Assembly (NCBI GenBank): GCA_940337035.1
Contig: OW679203.1
Span: forward strand, 72,803,061 to 72,867,060
DNA length: 64,000 nucleotides
Direction of reading: 5' to 3'
DNA from: Agriotes lineatus
Taxonomy: Eukaryota; Arthropoda; Insecta; Coleoptera; Elateridae
The notes under the pieces are model-generated. The model was not told the origin of the DNA. It made no database searches and saw only the letters and a program-made list of their open reading frames with translations. Positions 53,601 through 64,000 of this stretch are shown here, piece after piece. The position numbers and the translations under genes are program-made. Position 1 is the stretch's first letter. The number at the start of each line of letters is the position of its first letter.

Positions 53601-56600
53601 GCACATGCGTAGCATTCGCAGTAAAATAAATAGCAGAAACATAGTGGGTATTTAATAAATCTGTCCACCTATGCTTCATTGACCTTCAAAAGGTTTTTAA
53701 AATTTAGAATATAACTAGAAGACAGCTATTTTCGGAAAGACAAATTTCTATATTTTTCATAGGAATGAAGATATTTACACAAATAACACGGTTAGGCTAC
53801 ATGTGTGGGAAATTGACATGTTTAACGTGATAATGGAAAACGTAAAATACCTGGAATTGTACAAAACGTGACCGAAAAATGTGAATATGCTACGCGGTTG
53901 AGGCAGTGCTAAGCGCACAAAATGAAAATGATCTCTAAATACTATTATTTACGTTAAGGGCAACCTGCAAAAACTATGAGCGTAGTTACGAAAAAAAAAA
54001 CAGTGGTTATATCCAAAGATTACATAAGTTGCAAAACTAGTAATAGACAACCAGACAAAAACTTAAATTTAATAATCAATGCACTAGATGGAAAAATATG
54101 GGATGAACTATGCAAAACGGCATATTAGTATTAAAAATATGCCAATAACAAATAAATCTTACGCTGAAATGAAGAAAGGCGACGAATAATATAGGTAAGT
54201 AAATATGTGAGATATGAAGGTATATATGAAGGTACTTACAGACAGGTTATTGTTGATATCAACTTTTATGTTAGTGGTCATGTTGAATGCGGCGTTGGTC
54301 CTGTTGTACTTGAAAGTGCGAATTGTCAACTGTTTCAAATACGATTGATTGTATCGAATCACTTCACACCTTCCTTGCTTAACATGATATCCGTTTTGCT
54401 GAAACTTATATTTATGGTTTAGACGAATAGTATAGCTATTGTTTAATTGAAGAGAACTCAGTATTTATTATCACCGTTGCTGTGATTTAAAATTCCTAAG
54501 TTTCAAATTCTTTGACGTGAAATATTTTTTAAGATACATTTTTCATCAATTAATAATTTTCGTGTTGGCGGCTTAGTGGATAAATATGTTTCACGAAAAA
54601 GAGGTTGCAAGTTACGCCTTGCAGTAGGTACTTCATAATAAAAAAACTTTTTAAAAAGTAAAATTCTTTGATTTGGGAAATAAAACATAAAGAGAAATGT
54701 GAGAGATCAAAGTTGGCCGAGGATTTTGAAATTTGGTATGGTGGCCTAGATGTTGATTCTAAACAACTTTAATTTATAACTTTTGGTTGTATTTTCCACC
54801 TAAAGGGTACTTTACCTTACAGAAAAATAGGTTTTTTGAAAATTTCCAAGAAATACCTTATTTTTCAAAACTGAAATGAGGTTAGAAATTCGCCTTTAAC
54901 CAAGCAGGGCTGAACCTCAAAAAATAAATATTTAAATCGAGAATTTTTTACCTTTTACAAGAGTCGTTTCACCTATCCGGGAACACACTGTATATAAACA
55001 TATTTCTATTTATTTGGCGGAATTTTGTTAATTTGTATCTTTGAGTTTGATTGATCGAACGATCACTTTTTTTAAAAATAACGTGAGTGTTTAAACGAAA
55101 GGAAAGAGTAGTTTGCATTAGAAACTTGTAAGTTTTGTCAAAGAATCTGACTTAAAAGAGTTTATTTTGGCTAAAAGTACATATCGAGTAACTCCATTAA
55201 GTGTTTTCAAGCCGAGAGCTTTCCGTCAGCAACTATAGATGCTGTGGATTTCATACAACTCGCTTGTCTGTATGCAGTGGCGCTGACATTAACAATTAAA
55301 TGTGAACAGGCCCTCAGTAGAGCCGTATTATTGAGATCAGCTGAACCCAACTCTAGCGCTGAGCTAATCGTAAGCCGGAGACTTATTATCGTTGACCTCC
55401 CAAAGCCCTACGGCTGTTTCAAACCTGGTTTTATACCATAACAACACGTCAGGTTTAGAGGAGAAGAATTAACTCAAAAAGAAAATGAGATATATTACAT
55501 ATAATTAATTATATGCTGTTGTAGTGTGTTTGAAAGGTCTTTCTTCTCACTTTTCTGTAGTATCGAGTCTTTAAAGCTTTTGATATCAACACCCAATAAT
55601 AATCAGCAAAAATGTCGTTGTTCCATCTACATTGATAACATTTTTCAATTGTGGAAATTGTTAGAACAATTTCCCGAAGCTCGTACTTTTCGTATTTTTA
55701 TCCCAAATCTTAGCATTTTCCCGATTTGCCTAAGTTAAATTGTAGTTCGGTGGTGTAAAAATTTTATTATATATGCTAACGTATTGCAGATTCATTTATA
55801 TTCGTCGAAATTTTATTTTAAATTCAGGCTTTATTTCTGTTTGGGGTGACGCAATGTATTCCCACATAAATCGCCTTCTCAGAATTGTTGTTGTTCAGAC
55901 AGGACCATTACTTTCCGCAGCGACAAGAAGGCGCACGGAAGTGCTCGGTACTTTTCCGAGGTATTTGGTCATATGCTGCATTTGGTGTTGCAATATTTTG
56001 AAATTGGGCTACGGAGTATGTAGCCTGTCGTTGTAGAAGAGAGATGAATTATAGGATGCGGCAACAGCCGTTGAACTTTGCCGCGCTTCTGAATTTACTA
56101 CTATCCCGACTTTGGTTGACTGAATAAGTGGCTTCTTCGTGGCAAGCGCGCACCCTGAGGGTGCGCGCTGAGCTCGCACGTTGAGGGTTTGGTCACGTGT
56201 TCCTGTATTGGAAGTTTCGTACGTCTTCACCCGTTCTGGGGATATCGTTCTTGCCAACCCCGGCTGTGGCAAACATAATCGAGGCCTTGTTCTCGAATCT
56301 CGCCAACACCCTGTGGTCTTCCAGTCTTCAGGTATTTTGGGGCAGTTTATTTAGAGGATCGATCATCTACAATTCTGCCGCACGTCGTTGATGTATTACA
56401 TATATTGTGTACAGTGAACGTAACATCCCGTTTAAAAGTGTTGAACAATTTTGCTAAATGTTGCATTTATTACATTTATTGTTAGAACCATGGTAATTGC
56501 TAATTTGCCAAATTGTATGAATTTCCGTCATATTTTCTTGTTGCTGTTTGACTTAACGTTGTGGCAGTTTCGCTTTGGAGCCACTGTCAAGTATTTTTGC

Positions 56601-59600
56601 TGATGAGTCAGTATTTTAGATTATTTTAACGTGTAATAACGTTTGTGAGTTATGTCGTTTATTTTCAGTTGAGCTTAAAGTTTTTAACTAATTTAAAACG
56701 TTACGTAATTTAACCTAACTCTCACTACCCCATGTCGGTGTTGCAATTTTTATTCTAAACCTTTGTTAATTGCCATCTACATATTTTATTATAGCAATAG
56801 GGTCCATTGTTAAGTACGTATGCTCTTCATTTGCTGTTTACGATATTTTCATGCGGTATGTGTGTATTTTTCTGTTGTCAAAGGAGTTTAACAGCTGCAC
56901 CAATGAGTTATTTTTGCAAGGTAAATCAGTGTTGTACGTGGATCGTCGACAAAACTTTTCCAAGCTAGAAGTAAAAATGTGATGCATTTACTTCCACATT
57001 CAACAGTGCTTTCACCTGTGTTGATTTTGTTGTCCCGATCTATTCCGAATGTGGTCGCACATCAATTTGAACATCATTTTCCCCTTTTACCGGAGTACAA
57101 CCCTAACTCAAAGGTCGTAAAGAAACCGCCATCGCGACTGAGTTTTAGCTGGAGCAAACCTTTTTGTTACCGCCATCGTAACGGAGTTGGGGCTGCGTAT
57201 TCTAGATTATATTTCCTGATTATGTCGCAAAGTCGTGTTTGTGCGGTACCAAATGTCTTGATCAAGTTTTCTGCCCATCACTAAAATCTCCAAGATTTGG
57301 AGGAAAGACTTTCAATTGAGAATGTAAAACATGTATTTTAACGATCTTATAGCTTAAAGCCTGTTCGTTCCGAAGTTCATTGCATTAAATTTGTCACGAC
57401 ATTTTTAAATTGTACGCACGTAGGGCGAATTTACCTATTTTCCAAATTACGACCCCACGTGTATATGGGTTTTTCCTATTATTCCGCCTGAATTTGAGCA
57501 TACCGAGTTTTAGACAAGGATTTAATGGCTTCTAACGCACACCGCTGGGTAGTTCGCTTACAGCTATCGGATCTGAAAGGCACTCATTTGGCGTAGCTTG
57601 CTTATATTCGTTGGTACGCTAGGTCACAAATATCAATTTGTCTGCAAACTTTATTCTACCTTCGTGCGAACTTTGCATTACTTCTCGTATTGATAAATTC
57701 ATCGTGTAACCGGGTCCCGCAACCCGTTGTGATGTTGCAGTATACCTTCCGTTTCGTCCCCTGCAGTATCTGGGTACCGTAGCCGTCACAGCAGCTTAGG
57801 ACATCGGTTGCCACACAGCCAAACGCCTTACTGGTATTGTTTGTATTACCTATTAACGTTTAATTTGCCGTTTAAAATATATACAGCGTGCTTCGTCGAA
57901 TTATCGAACAGTTGGTGTAACGTATCGGTTATTTAGATTATATTGTGTACCCTTTAGTAATCGTCTAACCGTTATAATTAGTGTATCTGTCATTTAATGT
58001 CGCCTTTATTACCGCTATTTGCTTACAGTTTACTGTTCATATCGTTTATCAGAATTAATGTCAATTTACTGAATTTATGTCAATAGTTTTAAGACGTTGT
58101 GGAATTTACCGAACTGCCATATACGTGGTTGGGCAAAAAGTAATGCACACATGCTTGTAGAACGCGAACCCAACGACTTAGGGAAACGTGCATGGCAGTA
58201 TTTGGAAGGTACATCTTTCCTTTATGCGCATGCCAAGTTTGAAGGAGTTTCGTTAATCAGTTCGTTTTTTAGTAGTGGAAATATGAAGACGTGTTCTTGT
58301 GCTATGTCGACGGGGCTTAAGCAGCGCGCGGTTAAAGAATTTTTAACTGCTGAAAACGTGATTCTTACTGAGATTAATCGCCGTTTAAAGGCCTTTTATG
58401 CTGACTACTGTGAAGCGATAGGTAATAACATTTCGTGGTTACGATCCCGGAAAAGCCGTTATTGATGACGAAAAACGCAGAGGACGTCCGATCACTGCCA
58501 CAGACGATGACCATCGCAAACGCGTCGACAATTTGATCCAAAATAACCAGCGAATCGCTCAAAAGCGCCTCGCAAACAGCCGGCAAATATGTGGGATGGT
58601 ATTGTTATAGAGAGTTTAATAGTTTACTTGCTGTCTACTCGTTTAAACGCAAACAATTTTCAAAATATTTTACCGGGATTATCAAAAAATGTCTTCTTAG
58701 ACATTAGAGTCAACATGTGGTTTCAGCATGATAGAGCACCTCCACACCGGTGGAGGAGGTCCCGTGGCCTGGCCTGTGCGTTCTCCAGATTGCAACCCCC
58801 TTGATTTCTTCCTTTGGGGTTATCTGAAATCTTTATTCTAGGAGACACTCATTCGTAATGAGGAAGATCTTGTCGCAAAAATAATGGCCGTTTGTGCACA
58901 AGTAGAAGCTATCCCTGGAATCTTCCATAATGAACCGGCGGTGCAATATTTGTTTTGAAGCAAATGGTCAGCATTTTGAACAATTATTGTAAACTATAAT
59001 TTCATTAAAATGCAATAAACTTAATAAACAAATTTTAACACCCTGTATCTCGAAAACGAAGCGTTTACGGACATATGTTAATAAAGCAAAAAAAATGTTT
59101 GATGTCCCCTACCACCTCTAACAGTTTGACGGTATATTTATGGAACATCCTAAAGGGCTGAAACCAGTGAAGCCCTGCAAACTGCTACCCGTTACTATGC
59201 GTTTAACAACCGCAAATTTAATTATTGAAGTATCAGGGGTTCCATGTCTTCACGAATTGACAAAATTACAATTGATGAAATTAAATCAGTTGTAATAGTA
59301 AAAGATGGAAAGTGTACGGCATACGATATAGGGCGAAATGCATTTGGAAGTTTTTGTTTTATGTAACAAAATATATTGATTTATCAAATCCAAAATAATA
59401 CATTGGGCTTTACTTTAGGAGATCTTCGGCTACTTTGCGTTACCATGCTGATGCTAATTTAGCCATTCTAAAAAGTCAGGACGGATAGAAATTTCCGTCC
59501 GTTTCTAACGGCTAGATTTTGAGACTTTGTTAAATAAATAGAAAGGGGCCAATCTAAAATTTCTCTCTGAATAGCTAAAATAATGTACAATCAGAGATAG

Positions 59601-59767
59601 CAACTAGTTCTTAGTATTTAATATTACTGACTATATTTGAATGTTCGTTATCTGACAAAGGATCAACCAGTTAAGTGCGTAAAACTAACCTTGTCTAACA
59701 GCTCTTGGTTTTCAGATTTCTCTGAGAACACTCCTAACAAGACTAGGAATGTTAATATTGAAACCAT
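50627..59767 (-). CDS. DUF1091-like small secreted protein, 4 exons with long introns
   Basis: I assembled the minus-strand exons from splice signals: 59690-59767 (26 codons, signal peptide MVSILTFLVLLGVFS, GTTAGT donor), 54240-54398, 50908-51060 and 50627-50794. All junctions are phase 0 and GT..AG, giving about 185 residues. Exon 2 reads GRCEVIRYNQSYL and KYNRTNAAFNMTTNIKVDI. Exon 3 has ACDVLNNNL, then CGNFTGCPIKK. Exon 4 starts GIYHVCNFM, has PPLMPAGQYKLEY and ends VVWPILGAYK. The order N-R-T/S.FN.., ACD.L, CPIKKG.Y, LP..PAG.Y is the DUF1091 (DM8) family pattern found in arthropod secreted lipid-binding-like proteins. The length is normal for the family. Exons 2-4 are well supported; exon 1 is joined by phase and position across a 5.3-kb intron and is less certain. 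The function is unknown. Confidence 0.8.
51420..52540. other. GC-richer island inside intron 2 of the DUF1091-like gene
   Basis: Composition and CpG density rise sharply between about 51480 and 52400, with short inverted words such as GTAAGGCCTTTGGGCCTT. No frame matches a family I know, and no flanking direct repeats were found. It may be a degenerate LTR or another foreign insertion. Confidence 0.4.
54690..54996. mobile_element. Single-ended DNA transposon fragment
   Basis: The stretch ends CCTATCCGGGAACACACTGTA just before TATA, the form of a TA-targeting transposon terminus. No opposite end was found on its left, so this is half of an inverted-repeat element. Confidence 0.45.
55850..57720. 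other. GC-richer island inside intron 1 of the DUF1091-like gene
   Basis: CpG-rich sequence includes the palindrome GCGCGCACCCTGAGGGTGCG near 56148-56170. Unrecognised frames are open on both strands. The character is similar to the islands at 24.4 and 51.4 kb, but no shared long word was found by eye. Confidence 0.4.
58310..58975 (+). pseudogene. Mariner-group transposase remnant
   Basis: The plus strand first reads LKQRAVKEFLTAENVILTEI, then INRRLKAFY, the first helix-turn-helix of SETMAR/mariner-type transposases. After a frameshift it reads DDEKRRGRPITATDDDHRKR and VDNLIQNNQRIAQKRL, the GRP linker and second helix-turn-helix. Near 58710 it jumps to VNMWFQHDRAPPH, then RPVAWPVRSPDCNPLDFFLW and GYLKSLF, the catalytic core around the second and third acidic residues, and then to RNEEDLVAKIMAVCAQVEAI. 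The middle of the catalytic domain is missing. The end near 59040 (ACACCCTGTATCTCGAAAACG) may be a terminal repeat. It lies in intron 1 of the DUF1091-like gene. Confidence 0.75.
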
Positions 59768-60756
59768 GTATACCTGCGACATTATTTGGCACAAACTGCT
59801 GTCCTGTTTGCGTTTGTTTGTATTTAACTATCCCACCATGACAGCATTAGCTATTATACAAAGCTATGGCCATAATTTAGTAGGACTCGACAAAATCATG
59901 TTATAGAATAACGTTATTTTAGTGTAACGACCAAGAGGCCAAATGTATTAATTTCATTTTGCAACAGTAGATTTTTTTAGTGTTTGAGTTAGAAGTAAAC
60001 GTCATCTAAACGGTAGCATATGTTAAATTGTAAAAGAATAATAATGGTTTTTGAAAGATCAGCCAATGAAAGTTATTATATGGGAATGGGAAAAGGCCTC
60101 CAGCACGACCGCAGTCACGCTAGAGCTGATTTAAAAGCTAATGATGATGATAACGATGATCAGCAGAGAGTAATTAGAGCAAATTTATAATGCACAAAAT
60201 TATTAATGTCTTTTTGAGCCCACCACATAACTGGACTTACTCTGACTAAAATGCTTTCCGTATTTTTAAAATTGAATTTGAAATTTTACAAATACAGAAG
60301 AAAGAATAGTATATTAAATACCTATCCTGTTCTTACCCACAAAGGCGGGAAGTGAGGTCGGGAAGTAAAAGTAAACAACTTCTTACCCGCTGTCATGATA
60401 ATCTACTTTCCGCCCGGGGTGGGAAGTAAAAGTAAGTAATGTCGTATTTTTCAACTTTTTAGAAGTCAGTAATGACCTTATTGTATATATGCATGCGAAT
60501 AAAATATTTTAACGTCGTTAATAAAGAAAGCTAGTTTTCAAAATTATGTACAACATAGGTAAAAATCTGGCGTGATATACTCACACAACTTCCTTTTACA
60601 GTGATTTTATAGTTAGTCAAAAATTAGATTTTTAATTTTTAAGCATTTGTAAAAATTTTTCAAAAATTACAAATTCTACAGAAACCCTACAAAATAGGGC
60701 GTTAGTTGAAGAAGCCAATTTTTTCTAAAATTTTAAACTGAATTCAAAAATGTAAT

Positions 60757-61080
60757 AATATATCGGGTGTTCTATTTAAAATTGGAGTTAATAAAGAAAA
60801 CAAAAGAAACCCATTTTAGATATGTTCAACTTGAAAATCGCCTATCTCACATCAATACACATTAAAGATGTAATAAAACTGTAAAGTTTGAAAAAAATCG
60901 TCAAAACCATTTTTGAAAAAATCGAAAAGAAAACTGATAAATCACAACACCATACTTCCGGTTATGCGATTTTCTTCAAAAACTTACTGTCGTGTCTAGA
61001 TAGTACACAAAACTTATATATGAAATTTCAACGCCATACCTCTTTTCGTTTTTAAGATATTTTGTTTATAGACACACACG
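60757..61080. mobile_element. Possible half of a DNA transposon
   Basis: The stretch begins with ATATATCGGGTGTTCTATTT, a common terminal form of TA-targeting elements. It contains the usual mix of short A-runs and CCATACTTCCGG-type words, but no matching right end was seen before protease exon 2 at 61188. Confidence 0.35.
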
Positions 61081-61187
61081 AAAAAATTCTACTGCTTTTT
61101 AATGATTTTTTATAGCAGAAATGTTTGAAAAATATCTGATAAAGACGTTTTTGTTTGCTCTACATTCGACTGCTGATTTGTACTCAC

Positions 61188-61533
61188 CCATCAGTGCAAT
61201 GAGCAGCAATTACAAGTTTAGTTTCAGAAACGATCGAAGCCCCACAAATATAGGATCCATAATATTCCAAGGACGCTTGGTAAGGATAATCTTCAATCTG
61301 TGCCTGGTTATCTTCTGGAATTTTTTTGCTGACTTCTCGAGGACAAATTTTGGGACCAGCACCTGATCAAGCAATTTAAGTACTAGTAACTACTAAGTAA
61401 CTACAGAAAAAGCTGAACTACATTTTGAAAGATAGTTGTTTACGCAAGTGTCCTTAATACATAATGGAAGTAATGTGAAAAACTTACAGGTGGCAGTGGC
61501 GATTAGTGCTGCTGTAAGTAAGAGACGAAACAT
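61188..61533 (-). pseudogene. Chymotrypsin-like protease, unit 3, exons 1 and 2 only
   Basis: Exon 1 (61488-61533) gives an intact start and signal peptide MFRLLLTAALIATAT. Exon 2 (61188-61362) starts after a TTGATCAG acceptor and ends at GTGAGT in the correct phase. It keeps IEDYPYQASLEYYGSYICGA and the catalytic-His block VIAAHCTDG, but reads KKIPEDNQAQ in place of R-IVGG. Without that free N-terminus a chymotrypsin-type zymogen could not be activated normally. I found no exons 3 and 4 in the 3' direction down to the DUF1091-like gene at 59767, so the gene is truncated. Confidence 0.8.
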
Positions 61534-64000
61534 CTTGATGTTTCTAGAGTTTCTATAGCTGTTGCAAAAGTGTTTTGAACGCATTAACTTATATTTGCAA
61601 TACGTTTGGAACAGACAATTTACTGAGAAACGATTACTTCGGAGTGAACGGTAACGCTGGAAACCAGAGAGCGTCAAACTTTTCAATCTTGTGAAGAAGA
61701 CAAAAAACATAATTTGGTTTGACTTCCCAACTCCACTATGAGAAAAATGGACTACTCGTTGTTGGATTCATACTAGAGTTTTAAATTAATTTCAAACTAT
61801 TGTGACAAGGACAAATTCGAGGGCCGACATGCTACAGTGTACACGGCAAGGGTTTCGTTACAAAAGCTGTAAAATATATTGGTGTGGAAAAGTTAACTTA
61901 ATCAGTTAAGGCCTCACGTTGGCGCCCTACCTCAATCTCGTAAAAAAACTAACTTAAGCAGTCAAAAGCCTCACGTTGGGCTGACAAGACTAATATGTCG
62001 TAGAAAAGGAAAGTTTAAAATTAATTTGAAAATTGTTATTATTCGTGTAAACTCAGTTACACATTATCCCCCAACAAACAGCTATATAGCAAAGCACTGT
62101 TAAAACTCAGTTAAGATAACGGTACTCCAACAACATTAATATCTCATCGCTTAACTCGTTTTTAACAAACACAACCCTTATTGTAACATAAAATGATTCG
62201 TAGCTGTTTTGCATTGTATTTTCGACATGCTGCCGATAATCGTATGCCTGTGGAAATAGCTTAATTCATCTAAATGTTTTATTTAAAAACCATGAAAGGG
62301 AGTGCTAATTCCGCCCCAAACAATAATTATCTACATTAAATGGTAAGAGATTTTCAGTTTGCATTGTTTTTATATTATTCTAACCTTATTTCCTCATTTC
62401 TAGATGTATTTCGATATTACTAATTTAATTGTTATTTCGTCTGATGAAGTTAGTGAACTAACGAAACGTAACGTTACATCACTTGATTATGCTGATTAAA
62501 TTTAGTATCTGAAGATTGGCTGTATTATTTCAACTTCCGAACTAAATGTATTTGTACTATTGGACAGCTTTCTAAAGTGAAATAAATTTAAAATCAAAAT
62601 CCGAAGAAACACCAGTTATTTACTGTAGTTTGAGGACATCTGCTTGTAGAATGTGGAAATCAATAAAGTACGTCTACGGTGTTGTTTTAGAACAGTTAAT
62701 CGAATTTTACAATTGCGTGTAATCAGTTGGTCAACGACCGATAAAAAACAAAGGCTGCTGCTAATGAATATTAATAGAATTGGTACCAGATTGAGAAATG
62801 ATTAAACCAATTCTTGGAGAAATAAATATTTTTGATTCTTATCATACGAATACAACAGCAAGTAAGACAACATTCATTTTTCTACAGACATTTTTAAAAT
62901 AAATGGAGGTACTTTAACCACAGACTCGTCGACAATTTATCTAAACTAATACAAATATGCGCGACTCGTTTAATTCTAGAACAAAGGCTGAAGGTCTCAA
63001 TTTTACTAGGAGAGATATGACATAGGCATTGCACCCACGCCAATAATAATAGACATGTGATCACAGATAATCTAAGCCCACCTTTTTTCGTCTTACCAAA
63101 TTGAAGTGAAAATTAATTTAATTTGAAAGTTTCTGAAAATCTATATGTTTACAATTTACCGGATCATTGATGAGACTATGAGACTAAATAACGGGACCAG
63201 ATTAACATTCATTAAAATGTCTGCATATAAAAAAGCCAACAATAAAATGTCATTTTTGCTACAGTCTTCTCTACATGTAGCCAAGGAGGTAAAAATACAA
63301 GCTTAGAAAATGTACGATTACATGTTTAATTACAAGTAGCTGGGTTCATCGTGTTTTCAATGAATGAATTACCTGCAGAATATGTTGTTGACATTTGTCA
63401 CGTGTTGAAAAATAAACAAACAGGCCGTGTCTTGAAGATCATCACTTAAGTCAAGGTTGAAAGAGGAATGTGTAGATATTTTTCATTAGTATCCGGTGAG
63501 ACATCAGCAGAAGAAATGTATGTACATATGTATTATCTGTAACCTCCTTTACCTACTGGTGTAGAGGCTGGTGCTTTGTACGCTAACACCTGGCGGTGCA
63601 GTGCTCCACTTGCCACGGTTTTGGATTACAAATTTGGAGCGCGCCTTATGAGCTTGCGTAACAACCATTGTGTTAGATGTGTGTGTTGGTGATGTGTGGA
63701 CCTTGTTACTCTATCTCTTAGGTCTGTCGTTCCAAGTAGAGTACAGTTAATTTGGTACCAAACTGTGAATGGCCTCATCGGATCCGATACCGACCGCTAA
63801 GGCTGCGGAAAAATTCCTACCACCGTGGAATTCGAACAGAAGACTTGCTTAATGCAATCCTAACGCTCTACGAACTGCGCTACACGGCTTTTAGCAGAAG
63901 AAATATTTACTATAAGTACACACGTAAATGAAATACTCTTGGAAAGCCTGGTAGGCACACAGTGTAAGACTAAAATCAAGTACCTCTCGCTGACCAACAG
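61376..64000. repeat. Duplicated upstream flank of protease unit 3 (copy of 16206-18345)
   Basis: This is the same order of sequence as 16206-18345, up to the window end, where both read ATCAAG.ACCTCTC..GACCAACAG. It keeps a longer version of the SINE. Private sequence at 62255-62575 replaces 17050-17160 of the other copy. No gene is seen beyond exon 1. Confidence 0.85.
63560..63891 (-). mobile_element. tRNA-derived SINE, family 1, copy in unit 3 flank
   Basis: The minus strand begins AAGCCGTGTAGCGCAGTTCG (A-box), carries CTGTTCGAATTCCA (B-box) and continues into the family body. It is full length, in contrast to the deleted copy at 18115-18236. Confidence 0.8.

Noticed and set aside
55244..55441. 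65-codon frame and neighbouring short frames at 55.2-57.3 kb as host genes
   Set aside because: No family motifs or splice pattern; open frames are expected by chance in GC-richer sequence.

Overview
This window looks like a TE-rich, AT-rich insect genome, probably from a beetle. That is an inference from the mix of BEL/Pao, Jockey, mariner-like, hAT and SINE sequences, from a chymotrypsin-like protease cluster, and from a DUF1091-type small secreted protein gene with short phase-0 junctions and very long TE-filled introns. There are no bacterial-style operons.

Two host genes are open. The first, on the minus strand at 32931-33984, is a four-exon, 257-residue chymotrypsin-fold protein with a TATA box and initiator. 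Its catalytic His and Ser are both replaced by Leu, so it reads as a serine protease homologue rather than an active enzyme. The second, on the minus strand at 50627-59767, is a four-exon gene that I assembled from splice signals. It would encode about 185 residues: signal peptide plus DUF1091-like body. Its introns are about 5.3, 3.2 and 0.11 kb.

Around the protease gene lies a broken family of related genes, all on the minus strand. Unit 1 has exons 4 and 3 at 1944-2528 and exon 1 at 16312-16357. Unit 2 has exons 4 and 3 near 40033-40617, exon 2 at 47101-47270 and exon 1 at 47348-47393. Unit 3 has exons 2 and 1 at 61188-61533. An orphan exon 1 with its own TATA box is at 34519-34564. The flanks are duplicated with the genes: 1-2530 matches 35645-40620, and 16206-18345 matches 61376-64000 and part of 47100-50340.

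Unit 1 is split by a three-level nest of mobile elements. A Gypsy-type fragment (gag at about 2665-2892, continuing through protease, RT and RNase H at 14530-16205) is interrupted inside a gag codon by a DNA transposon with long AACGTT-rich terminal inverted repeats (2893-14528). That transposon is interrupted by a nearly intact BEL/Pao retrotransposon (5283-12665) with two 800-bp LTRs that look identical and a 5-bp target duplication.

The rest is mobile DNA. There is a near full-length Jockey-like LINE (28820-32705), a 5'-truncated LINE (36298-37049), and degraded LINE, hAT and mariner remnants. There are two tRNA-derived SINE families, a Foldback-like element with 9-bp target duplications (48755-49357), and several large inverted-repeat elements. 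One of these (18714-19509) contains four consecutive hairpins, including a pair with apparent compensatory stem changes. Another (45749-46355) carries a tRNA-like sequence. GC-richer islands at 24.4-25.4, 27.3-28.1, 51.4-52.5 and 55.8-57.7 kb remain unidentified.
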